Shown one piece after another: positions 1 through 6,005 of a DNA stretch of 19,797 nt. The number at the start of each line of letters is the position of its first letter. Within the stretch, counting starts at the first letter, position 1. The notes beneath the pieces were generated by a model. It ran no database searches. It saw only the letters and a program-made list of their open reading frames with translations, and had not been told where the DNA came from. The translations under genes and the position numbers were made by a program. Origin of the DNA: Oscillospiraceae bacterium (lineage in GTDB: Bacteria; Bacillota_A; Clostridia; Oscillospirales; Oscillospiraceae). Where the stretch lies: NCBI GenBank assembly GCA_017481325.1, contig JAFUPG010000073.1:1-19797 (forward strand), given 5' to 3'.

Positions 1-43
1 ATGTTTATCGGTCTGTTTGCCGCACGATCGATCGCCTCCGTAG

Positions 44-64
44 GGCGCAACCACTGGGTGCGCC
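44..64. repeat. Short hairpin repeat (GGCGCA/TGCGCC)
   Basis: GGCGCA at 44-49 pairs with TGCGCC at 59-64, preceded by GTAGG. The second hairpin at 244-266 also follows a GTAGGGG start, so the two look like members of one dispersed GTAGGGGCG...CGCC class. This class assignment is inferred from appearance only. Confidence 0.45.
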
Positions 65-243
65 GAAACCTACCGAGCTATCGTTAGAAGCCGTAGTACT
101 TTGTAACATTTAAAACTCTATCTCAGCTTTGCGATCCGGAAGTATCGGAGGAACTTCGAAAAATAAGCAATTCGAATGGGTCGCCAAGTCGTCATATCCG
201 TCCCCTCTCTATCAATTCCTCTATTTTTAATTGTTACAACGGA

Positions 244-267
244 GTAGGGGCGATTATCAATCGCCCG
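244..267. repeat. Short palindromic repeat (GGGCGATT/AATCGCCC)
   Basis: GGGCGATT at 248-255 is followed after a 3-base loop by its exact reverse complement at 259-266, with GTAGG just upstream. It is an 8-bp perfect stem in non-coding DNA with no T-run after it, so it is more likely a dispersed repeat than a terminator. Confidence 0.5.
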
Positions 268-313
268 TAACACTACCGAAAATAGTACCATTCATCGATA
301 CTACGGTACATAT

Positions 314-490
314 TTACCACTTTGCTCCACTGCGTGGGGCGTTCCTTTCTTGCTTCGCCAAGAAAGGAACCAAAGTCCGCCAAAAAAAGGCGACTTGGGG
401 GAGGCGCTCAGATTGTGCTGTGGTAACATTTCTACATTTCGACACTACCCCCGACAGCCCAAATTCGCCCTCCCCCAAGACCCCCTCCCC
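314..490. repeat. Dispersed hairpin-rich intergenic element
   Basis: A perfect 12-bp stem is formed by GTTCCTTTCTTG (341-352) and CAAGAAAGGAAC (359-370) with a 6-base loop. It is followed by a second imperfect stem (about 374-397, GCC/GGC arms around an A-run) and then C-rich sequence (about 445-490). The structure matches a kind of repeat common between genes in gut Clostridia. Open frames crossing it on both strands are by-products of the repeat. The element limits are approximate. Confidence 0.5.
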
Positions 491-528
491 TGCTTCGCAA
501 AGTCGTAATATTGCACAAATCGAATTAT

Positions 529-629
529 CAACTGTTCGACAAATTTCTGTTTGCGAACGAAATAATCCAAATCCGTGCCGGAGGCACACCTTTGCTATTA
601 GTCCTTAGTTCTTAGTTGTTAGTTCCTAA
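529..629 (+). repeat. Repeat family copy A
   Basis: This stretch contains the core GACAAATTTCTGTTTG (538-553), a short hairpin GTGCC-GGA-GGCAC around 575-587, and then a degenerate TTAGT-rich tail (597-628). A closely similar sequence is present in reverse orientation at 19485-19590, and a shorter version follows directly at 631-690. The shared order of core, hairpin and TTAGT tail shows that A and the right-end copy are the same element. Confidence 0.75.
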
Positions 630-630
630 A

Positions 631-690
631 CAGACCGACAAATTTCTGTTTGACGGTATTATTTTCTAAATCTGTGCCGCAGGTACGGAT
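631..690 (+). repeat. Repeat family copy B (short)
   Basis: A second, shorter copy of the A repeat. The core GACAAATTTCTGTTTGACGG (637-656) matches the inverted right-end copy better than copy A does, and is followed by a diverged CTAAATCTGTGCCGCAGGTAC hairpin region. It ends within a few bases of the ribosome-binding site of the gene at 703, so it forms that gene's whole visible leader. Confidence 0.7.
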
Positions 691-702
691 CGGAGGAGCC
701 TT

Positions 703-957
703 ATGAGCTACAAATTCTTTCAGAACAAAGCCTGTGAATATTTCCCCTGCCACCAGGGCGCTGACCCGGAGCGCTTTAACTGCCTCTTTTGCTTCTGCCC
801 CCTCTATGCCTTAGGGGAGAAATGCGGAGGCAATTTCCGCTATACCGAGGACGGCATCAAGGACTGCTCCGACTGCCGTGTGCCCCATGTGCCGGAGAAT
901 TACGACAAAATTTGCGGTCGCTTTGCAGAGATTGCAGAGCTTTGCAGAAATAAATAA
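703..957 (+). CDS. Small cysteine-rich metal-binding-type protein
   Basis: An 84-residue soluble protein with ten cysteines (residues 11, 16, 27, 30, 32, 41, 55, 58, 71, 81). The CxxCxC group at 27-32 and CxxC at 55-58 suggest zinc or iron-sulfur coordination. It resembles the cysteine-rich small domain family (Pfam PF04071); the function of that family is not established, although members have been linked by context to cobamide genes. GGAGG at 692-696 lies 6 bases before the ATG, which fixes the start. It is followed by TAATAA and after about 20 bases by the promoter of the THF-riboswitch folate operon, with no terminator in between, so some readthrough into the folate genes is possible. The leader is entirely repeat copy B, and I see no clear promoter. 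The gene call is firm; the family is a recognition call without a search. Confidence 0.8.
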   Translation: MSYKFFQNKACEYFPCHQGADPERFNCLFCFCPLYALGEKCGGNFRYTEDGIKDCSDCRVPHVPENYDKICGRFAEIAELCRNK

Positions 958-977
958 TAAAATATTGAAAATAGTTC

Positions 978-1005
978 TTGCATTTTGAAAAAAATGCGCT
1001 ACAAT
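978..1005 (+). promoter_or_regulatory. Promoter of the folT-folC operon
   Basis: TTGCAT (978-983) and TACAAT (1000-1005) are separated by 16 bases, a good sigma-A-type promoter. Transcription would start near 1012, just before the folded THF riboswitch leader. Confidence 0.75.
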
Positions 1006-1020
1006 ATAGGCGACAAAACG

Positions 1021-1200
1021 ATGTTGCAGGGAGTAGGAACCGTGCGTTAAGTACCGGCTGGATGGGAGGTTGCCACCGGGCGAAGGAGTTTTCACTTTGA
1101 ACTCCGCGATACGGTTACCGCAACCGCCTGAGCAGGATGCCCCTATTTTCAGGGCATAGCATCGTATATATGTAACCTCCTCCACATGATTAAGGAGGAA
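1021..1200 (+). promoter_or_regulatory. THF riboswitch with Shine-Dalgarno switching platform
   Basis: Tetrahydrofolate-sensing leader RNA (the THF riboswitch class known upstream of folT). Seen: P1 CAGG (1027-1030)/CCTG (1127-1130); P2 AACCGT (1038-1043)/ACGGTT (1111-1116); the conserved GCGTTAAGT after the P2 5' strand; P3 CCGG (1054-1057)/CCGG (1076-1079) with loop GGATGGGAGGTTGCC; a 7-bp P4 (1085-1091/1099-1105); and a pseudoknot GGTTGC (1068-1073) with GCAACC (1120-1125). Downstream is a spacer hairpin (1137-1142/1152-1157). CCTCCT (1176-1181) can then pair with the ribosome-binding AGGAGG (1193-1198), hiding it. The same anti-SD strand can instead pair with 1064-1073 of the aptamer over about 10 bp. 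The layout predicts translational shut-off of folT when folate binds. A T-run follows the SD hairpin, but it lies directly before the start codon and the stem is only 6 bp, so translation control is favoured over termination. Confidence 0.9.
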
Positions 1201-1207
1201 TTTTTTT

Positions 1208-2017
1208 ATGTCTAAAACGACCAGTGCACGTCCTGCGACAAAGAATCGCAGTGACACTCGCCGCCTTGCCATCTGCGCCTTACTCTGTGCCCTAAACGTG
1301 GTTTTCGCTCGCTTCTTCACGGCTATGCCTACATCTGTGGCCCGTTTCTCTGTGGAAGCTGTACCTGTCGTCCTGGCTGGCTACTTCTTCGGTCCGGTCT
1401 CCGGTATGATGGTGGGCTTTTTGGGAGATATGGTAGGCTGCCTCTTTTCTCCCTATGGTTGGGATCCTCTGATTAGCATTTCGCCTATGATGGTGGGCCT
1501 ATTTGCTGGTTTCCTGCGACCTCTGGTTCGCAATGCCCGGAGCTTCCGGGACATTTGGCGCTTCGCCCTGACCATACTCCCTGCTAAGGCTCTAGGATCT
1601 GTCTACTGGACCAGCCAGTGCTTGGTTTGGTTGGGCTACTCGTCCAAGGGGTTGGGGGTTCTTATGGGTGCCCGTGCCGTAGAGGCTGGCCTGGAACTGG
1701 TACTGGATGTCTTGGTGATTACTCTGCTGTTTTCCACGGGTATGTTCCACCGCACCCGGCTGATGCCCTATGAAAAAAGCAAAGTCGCCAATCCGCTGCG
1801 CTATGCCGCTGCCGGCCTGCTTGTTCTTCAGGTCATCGTCCTGGTGGTGGGTTCTCTTACTGTGGGCCTGGGCTTTATGAATGCAGAGCTGTCCTTCCTG
1901 GATCGGCTAGGCTCCGGTGTGCTCTATTTCATCCCTGCGATATTTAGCCTGATTGTGTGGATCGTTAGTATTATTTCGGAACAGAGGAAAGAAAATGACG
2001 GTAAACGAAGCACTTGA
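1208..2017 (+). CDS. folT: Folate ECF transporter substrate-binding protein FolT, C-terminally extended
   Basis: The membrane S-component that binds folate and works with the shared ECF energy-coupling module (EcfT plus two ATPases, not in this window). Residues 18-182 form the usual six-helix core, including the GYFFGPVSGMMVGFLGD stretch (58-74) typical of S-components. The THF riboswitch directly upstream makes folate the expected substrate. The protein is 269 residues, where FolT proteins are usually about 170-190. The surplus is a C-terminal extension (183-269) with two further strong membrane helices (about 200-222 and 236-257). AGGAGG at 1193-1198 lies 9 bases before the ATG. The 3' end overlaps the start of folC by 23 bases, so the two are translationally coupled. 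Confidence 0.88.
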   Translation: MSKTTSARPATKNRSDTRRLAICALLCALNVVFARFFTAMPTSVARFSVEAVPVVLAGYFFGPVSGMMVGFLGDMVGCLFSPYGWDPLISISPMMVGLFAGFLRPLVRNARSFRDIWRFALTILPAKALGSVYWTSQCLVWLGYSSKGLGVLMGARAVEAGLELVLDVLVITLLFSTGMFHRTRLMPYEKSKVANPLRYAAAGLLVLQVIVLVVGSLTVGLGFMNAELSFLDRLGSGVLYFIPAIFSLIVWIVSIISEQRKENDGKRST

Positions 2018-3263
2018 CTATATCCATTCCTATTTCTGGAAGGGCTCCATCCCCGGCCTGTCCCGTACCAATGAGCTGCTGGAGCGCATGGGTAACCCCC
2101 ATAAGAAGCTGAAGTTTATCCACATTGCCGGTACCAACGGCAAGGGCTCTACGGCCTCCATGCTGGCCTCCGTCCTCACCGCCGCCGGTTATTGCACCGG
2201 CCTGTACACCTCTCCCTACATCAACTGCTTCAACGAGCGGATGCAGGTCAGCGGTGAGATGATCGAGGACGAGCTGCTCATCGATATCGTCAACTTCGTC
2301 AAGCCCCACGCCGAGGCCATGACCGACCATCCCACGGAGTTTGAGCTGGTCACCGCCATTGGCATGGAGTACTTTGCCCGGAAAAACTGCGATATCGTGG
2401 TTCTGGAGGTGGGCATGGGCGGCGAGCTGGACTCCACCAACGTTATCGACACCCCTGAGGCGGCGGTGATCGTCAATATTGGCCTGGATCATACGGATGT
2501 CCTGGGCAACACTTTGGAGGAGATCGCCGCTGCCAAGGCCGGTATCATCAAGGGCGGCGATGCGGTGCTCTACCGCTGCAGCCCCTCTGTGGAGGCGGTC
2601 TTTGAGGAGAAATGCGCCGCCACCGGCACCAGGCTCCACAGGGCAGACTTCGACTCCATCCGTCTGGTGGAGCGCAGTCTGGAGGGTCAGACCTTCTGCT
2701 GCGGCGGTCTGGAAAATCTGGAGATTCAGCTCCTGGGTGAGCACCAGCTGCGCAATGCTGCCGTGGTTCTGAAGACCCTGGAGGTGCTGCAGGCCAAGGG
2801 CTGGAACATCACCGAAGCTCAGCTGCGCAAGGGTCTGAAGGACACCGCCTGGCCCGGCCGTTTCGAAGTGCTGCGCAAAGAGCCCCTCTTTATCATCGAC
2901 GGCGGTCACAACCCCCAGTGCATGGCAGCGTTGGCGGAAAACATGGCAGGTTTCCTGCCCGACCGCCCCATCACCGCCCTCACCGGCGTGATGGCGGATA
3001 AGGACTTCGGCGATATGTACCGCCTGGTAGCTCCTTACATCACCCGTTATGTGACCGTTACCCCCGGCAATCCCCGTGCCATGGCAGCGGAAAAGCTGGC
3101 GGAGGTACTTAGCGTTTTCGGCAAGCCCGTTACCCCCTGTGCCACCGTGGCAGAGGGCGTCAAGACTGCCATTGCTCAGACCGAGGCCAACGGTGCTGTC
3201 CTGGCCTTTGGCAGCCTCTATATGCTGGGCGACATCCGTACCGCCGTGGAGGAATTGAACTGA
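1995..3263 (+). CDS. folC: Folylpolyglutamate synthase / dihydrofolate synthase
   Basis: ATP-dependent cytoplasmic ligase that adds glutamate to folates (and possibly to dihydropteroate), which traps folate in the cell. The protein has 422 residues, normal for FolC. Visible motifs: P-loop GTNGKGS (46-52), SPYINCFNERM (73-83), GMGGELDSTN (140-149), GLDHTDVLG (163-171), KAGIIK (181-186, whose first lysine is the one expected to be carbamylated), WPGR (286-289) and DGGHNP (302-307) in the C-terminal Mur-ligase-type domain. The in-frame ATG at 1953 lies well inside folT and lacks a good ribosome-binding site; the ATG at 1995 follows GAGG (1984-1987) and aligns with the family N-terminus, so it is preferred. 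It overlaps the end of folT by 23 bases and shares the THF-riboswitch promoter. Uptake and retention of folate are thus put under one folate sensor. Confidence 0.95.
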   Translation: MTVNEALDYIHSYFWKGSIPGLSRTNELLERMGNPHKKLKFIHIAGTNGKGSTASMLASVLTAAGYCTGLYTSPYINCFNERMQVSGEMIEDELLIDIVNFVKPHAEAMTDHPTEFELVTAIGMEYFARKNCDIVVLEVGMGGELDSTNVIDTPEAAVIVNIGLDHTDVLGNTLEEIAAAKAGIIKGGDAVLYRCSPSVEAVFEEKCAATGTRLHRADFDSIRLVERSLEGQTFCCGGLENLEIQLLGEHQLRNAAVVLKTLEVLQAKGWNITEAQLRKGLKDTAWPGRFEVLRKEPLFIIDGGHNPQCMAALAENMAGFLPDRPITALTGVMADKDFGDMYRLVAPYITRYVTVTPGNPRAMAAEKLAEVLSVFGKPVTPCATVAEGVKTAIAQTEANGAVLAFGSLYMLGDIRTAVEELN

Positions 3264-3270
3264 ATACTTA

Positions 3271-3304
3271 AGAGAACCGCAGCTGCGGTTCTCTTTTTTT
3301 TTTT
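3271..3304 (+). terminator. Intrinsic terminator of folT-folC
   Basis: A perfect 24-base palindrome (3271-3294; arms of 12 bases reading AGAGAACCGCAG) is followed by a run of T to 3304. It lies 7 bases after the folC stop. Confidence 0.95.
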
Positions 3305-3381
3305 GTCCAAAAACTACGGTGTTTTCCTTGTTTTTGTGAAAATATCCAATTTCTGAAAGAAAATTTTGGAAAAAAAGCGAA

Positions 3382-3411
3382 TGGCAAAAGGGGAAGGAAT
3401 TCTGGTATAAT
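3382..3411 (+). promoter_or_regulatory. Promoter of the secreted nuclease gene (extended -10)
   Basis: TATAAT at 3406-3411 is preceded by TGG (an extended -10 form). The -35 is weak (TGGCAA, 3382-3387, 18-base spacing). A 5-bp hairpin, CCCAC (3419-3423)/GTGGG (3431-3435), would lie at the very 5' end of the mRNA and could stabilise it. Confidence 0.65.
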
Positions 3412-3458
3412 GAAAGAACCCACTATGGATGTGGGAAATTGACGTGAGAGGTAATATC

Positions 3459-5852
3459 ATGAAGACAAGTCTGAAAAAGATGCTTTCCCTGCTTCTGGTT
3501 CTGACGCTGGTATTCTCTATCTTTGCAAGTCTGATCACCACCGCCAGCGCAGCTACCTTCTCCTACAACACCGGCAAACGTGGCACCGTCTGCACCTCCC
3601 TGAGCTCCAAGGCGAAATCCTACTACACCAGCTCCTATTCCTACAGCACCCTGTCAGCAAAAGCCGCCTCCAGCATCAAAAGCAGCCTGAAAACGCTGAT
3701 GACCAACACTCATTCCACCAAAACCACCTACAATAACCTCAAGACCTATACCAAGTACTCCGATGCCTATGCCGGAAGCTCCAGCAAGATCGTGGACTTC
3801 TACTCCTCTGAGACTTACTCCGGCACCTGGGACAGCGGCTCTACCTGGAACCGTGAGCACGTCTGGTGCCAGAGCCTGGGCACCTTTACCACCTCCAACT
3901 GCGGCTCCGACCTGCACCACCTGCGCCCCACCGATCCCAAGCTGAATTCTACCCGTAACAACCTGCCCTTTGGCGAGGTCAGCGGCAGCTACAAGACCGC
4001 AACCTCCAACTCCGGCAAGGTTGGCGGCTACTATAACTCCACCTGCTTCGAGCCTCTGGATGCAGTCAAGGGCGACGTGGCCCGTATCCTGCTGTACTGC
4101 TATGTCCGCTGGGGCGAGAGCAACCTCTCCGACCTGATCAGCACCACTGACCTGCTCAATTGGATGAAGCAGGACCCTGTGGATACCTACGAAATGGGAC
4201 GTAACGACGTTGTCCAGGGTATCCAGGGTAACCGTAATGTCTTCATTGACTATCCCGAGTACGCCTGGCTGATCTTTGGCAAGAGCATTCCCTCTCATAC
4301 CACTCCCTCCGGTATGGCAGCGGGCGGCAGCGGCACTTCCTCCGGCTCCACCACCACAACCCCCACCTATACCGTCACCGCCACCTCCAATAATACCAGC
4401 TACGGCACGGTCTCCGTCTCCGGCTATACCATCACCTGCTACCCCAAGACCGGCTATGAGGTTGGCTCTGCCAGCGTGGTCTCCGGCTCTGCCACAGGCA
4501 GCATCGACGGCAACAAAATCACCCTGACCCCCACCTCTGACTGCACCATCCGTGTCAACTTCGTCGCCTCCACCACCTCCGACAGCGGCAGCACCAGCAA
4601 TCCCTATCCCTACACCGTCACCGCCACCTCCAACAATACCAGCTACGGCACGGTTTCCGTCTCCGGCTATACCATCACCTGCTATCCCAAGGCAGGTTAC
4701 GAGGTTGGCTCTGCCAGCGTGGTCTCCGGCTCTGCCACAGGCAGCATCGACGGCAATACCATCACTCTGACCCCCACCTCCGACTGCACCATCCGGGTCA
4801 ACTTCGTTGCCTCCTCCACCTCCGACAGCGGAACTACCAATCCCTATCCCTACACCGTCACTGCCACCTCCAACAATACCAGCTACGGCACGGTTTCCGT
4901 CTCCGGCTATACCATCACCTGCTATCCCAAGGCAGGCTACGAGGTGGGTTCTGCCAGCGTGGTCTCCGGCTCTGCCACAGGCAGCATCGACGGCAACACC
5001 ATCAACCTGACTCCCACCTCCGATTGCACCATCCGGGTCAACTTCGTTGCCTCTACTACCTCCGACAGCGGCAGCACCAGCAACCCCTATCCCTACACTG
5101 TCACCGCCACTTCCAACAATACCAATTACGGTACGGTTTCCGTCTCCGGCTATACCATCACCTGCTATCCCAAGGCGGGCTATGAAGTCGGTTCTGCCAG
5201 CATTGTCTCCGGCTCTGTTACCGGCACCATCGACGGCAACACCATCAACCTGACTCCCACCTCCGACTGCAGCATCCGTGTGAACTTCGTCGCCTCCACT
5301 ACCTCCGATAGCGGCAGCGATTCCGGTACAGACAGCGGCACTTCCTCCTCCGGCTATACCTTCACCCGTGTCACCTCCACCTCCGATCTCACCTCCGGCA
5401 CTTATGTTCTGGTGGTCAAGGTGGGTACGGGCAGCTATGCCGGCGACTCCACCTACTATGCCCTCATGGGCAAGTCCATGAACTCCAGCTATGTGGCCGG
5501 CGCTTCCGCAGATTCCTTCATGGGCACAGGCTCTGCCCCCTCCACCATCACCCTGACCGATACCAGCCTCATGTGGGATCTGACCAAGACCTCCGGCGGC
5601 GTGGTGCTGAAGAACGGCAGCTACTACTTAAGAGGCAGCTCCAACTATCTGTACTATAATTCCTCCAGCTCCTACACCACCTGGTCTGCTTCTGTCAGCA
5701 ATGGCGTCTGGACGCTGAAGAACGGCACCCGCTATCTGGCCCTCCGTCCTGACCTGCAGCTGGGTAGCAACGGCTGTCCCAGATTCCGCTGCAACTCCAG
5801 CGCCTCCTCCACCAACTATCAGTTCTACCTCTACAAGCTGGTCGAAGGCTGA
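3459..5852 (+). CDS. Secreted endonuclease I family protein with four tandem repeat domains
   Basis: A 797-residue exported protein. A signal peptide covers about residues 1-31 (KK, hydrophobic core, TTASAA). Residues 35-275 form an endonuclease I domain (Pfam PF04231, His-Me finger fold): WNREHVW (130-136), GSDLHHLRPTD (149-159), NSTRNNLPFG (163-172) and the late RNDVVQGIQGNRN (248-260) are all present, so the catalytic centre looks intact. Four repeats of about 80 residues start at 304, 385, 465 and 546; they resemble divergent InlB-B/Flg_new-type beta repeats and are joined by TSDSG linkers. A Ser/Gly linker leads to a C-terminal beta-rich domain (about 630-797) of unknown role. There is no LPxTG, SLH or C-terminal membrane segment, so it is probably released. 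It may degrade extracellular DNA for nutrients, which is an inference. The start at 3459 is set by GAGAGG (3446-3451) and the signal peptide; an upstream in-frame ATG at 3429 is rejected. Confidence 0.88.
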   Translation: MKTSLKKMLSLLLVLTLVFSIFASLITTASAATFSYNTGKRGTVCTSLSSKAKSYYTSSYSYSTLSAKAASSIKSSLKTLMTNTHSTKTTYNNLKTYTKYSDAYAGSSSKIVDFYSSETYSGTWDSGSTWNREHVWCQSLGTFTTSNCGSDLHHLRPTDPKLNSTRNNLPFGEVSGSYKTATSNSGKVGGYYNSTCFEPLDAVKGDVARILLYCYVRWGESNLSDLISTTDLLNWMKQDPVDTYEMGRNDVVQGIQGNRNVFIDYPEYAWLIFGKSIPSHTTPSGMAAGGSGTSSGSTTTTPTYTVTATSNNTSYGTVSVSGYTITCYPKTGYEVGSASVVSGSATGSIDGNKITLTPTSDCTIRVNFVASTTSDSGSTSNPYPYTVTATSNNTSYGTVSVSGYTITCYPKAGYEVGSASVVSGSATGSIDGNTITLTPTSDCTIRVNFVASSTSDSGTTNPYPYTVTATSNNTSYGTVSVSGYTITCYPKAGYEVGSASVVSGSATGSIDGNTINLTPTSDCTIRVNFVASTTSDSGSTSNPYPYTVTATSNNTNYGTVSVSGYTITCYPKAGYEVGSASIVSGSVTGTIDGNTINLTPTSDCSIRVNFVASTTSDSGSDSGTDSGTSSSGYTFTRVTSTSDLTSGTYVLVVKVGTGSYAGDSTYYALMGKSMNSSYVAGASADSFMGTGSAPSTITLTDTSLMWDLTKTSGGVVLKNGSYYLRGSSNYLYYNSSSSYTTWSASVSNGVWTLKNGTRYLALRPDLQLGSNGCPRFRCNSSASSTNYQFYLYKLVEG
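4368..5299 (+). repeat. Four tandem in-gene repeats (240-243 bp period)
   Basis: Repeat units start at 4368, 4611, 4851 and 5094 (periods 243, 240, 243). Units 2 and 3 differ at only about ten bases over some 205, while units 1 and 4 carry more substitutions. The reading frame is preserved in all, so copy number could change by recombination without breaking the gene. Confidence 0.95.
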
Positions 5853-5868
5853 TCTCAATCAAAACCCA

Positions 5869-5901
5869 CCGCCCTCTCCCTTGGGGAGAGGGCGGTTTTT
5901 T
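5869..5901 (+). terminator. Intrinsic terminator of the nuclease gene
   Basis: CCGCCCTCTCCC (5869-5880) pairs perfectly with GGGAGAGGGCGG (5884-5895) around a 3-base loop and is followed by T at 5896-5901. It is a 12-bp GC-rich stem placed 16 bases after the stop codon. Confidence 0.95.
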
Positions 5902-5924
5902 GCCGAAAATACATAATTTTTTTC

Positions 5925-5953
5925 TTGCACTTTGGACATATATATGATATATT
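5925..5953 (+). promoter_or_regulatory. Promoter of typA
   Basis: TTGCAC (5925-5930) and TATATT (5948-5953) are separated by 17 bases. Several other TATA-like hexamers overlap the -10, so its exact position is uncertain. Confidence 0.6.
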
Positions 5954-6005
5954 TTTAAGTTGTGGATAAATTTATAGATACTGATCCGGAAAGGAAAGAT
6001 CCTTT

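Larger units (their letters stand above)
1..702. other. Gene-poor, repeat-filled left end
   Basis: About 700 bases without a convincing gene. The stretch contains several short palindromes typical of intergenic repeats in gut Clostridia (near 44-64, 248-266 and 341-397) and two copies of a repeat (529-690) that recurs inverted at the right end of the window. Open frames here lack ribosome-binding sites, and their predicted proteins simply translate the repeat hairpins, so none is called as a gene. Base composition is lower in GC than in the genes to the right. Confidence 0.7.

Noticed and set aside
231..608. 125-residue plus-strand open frame and 91-residue minus-strand frame over the left repeats
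   Set aside because: No ribosome-binding site, low-complexity composition, and both simply translate the hairpin repeats at 314-490 and 529-600.
1174..1207. CCTCCT/AGGAGG hairpin followed by T-run as an intrinsic terminator in the folT leader
   Set aside because: The stem is only 6 bp and contains the folT ribosome-binding site directly before the ATG, so translational sequestration is the better reading.
4368..5299. CRISPR-like array
   Set aside because: The repeats are 240-243 bp, in frame and coding; no short repeats with spacers occur anywhere in the window.
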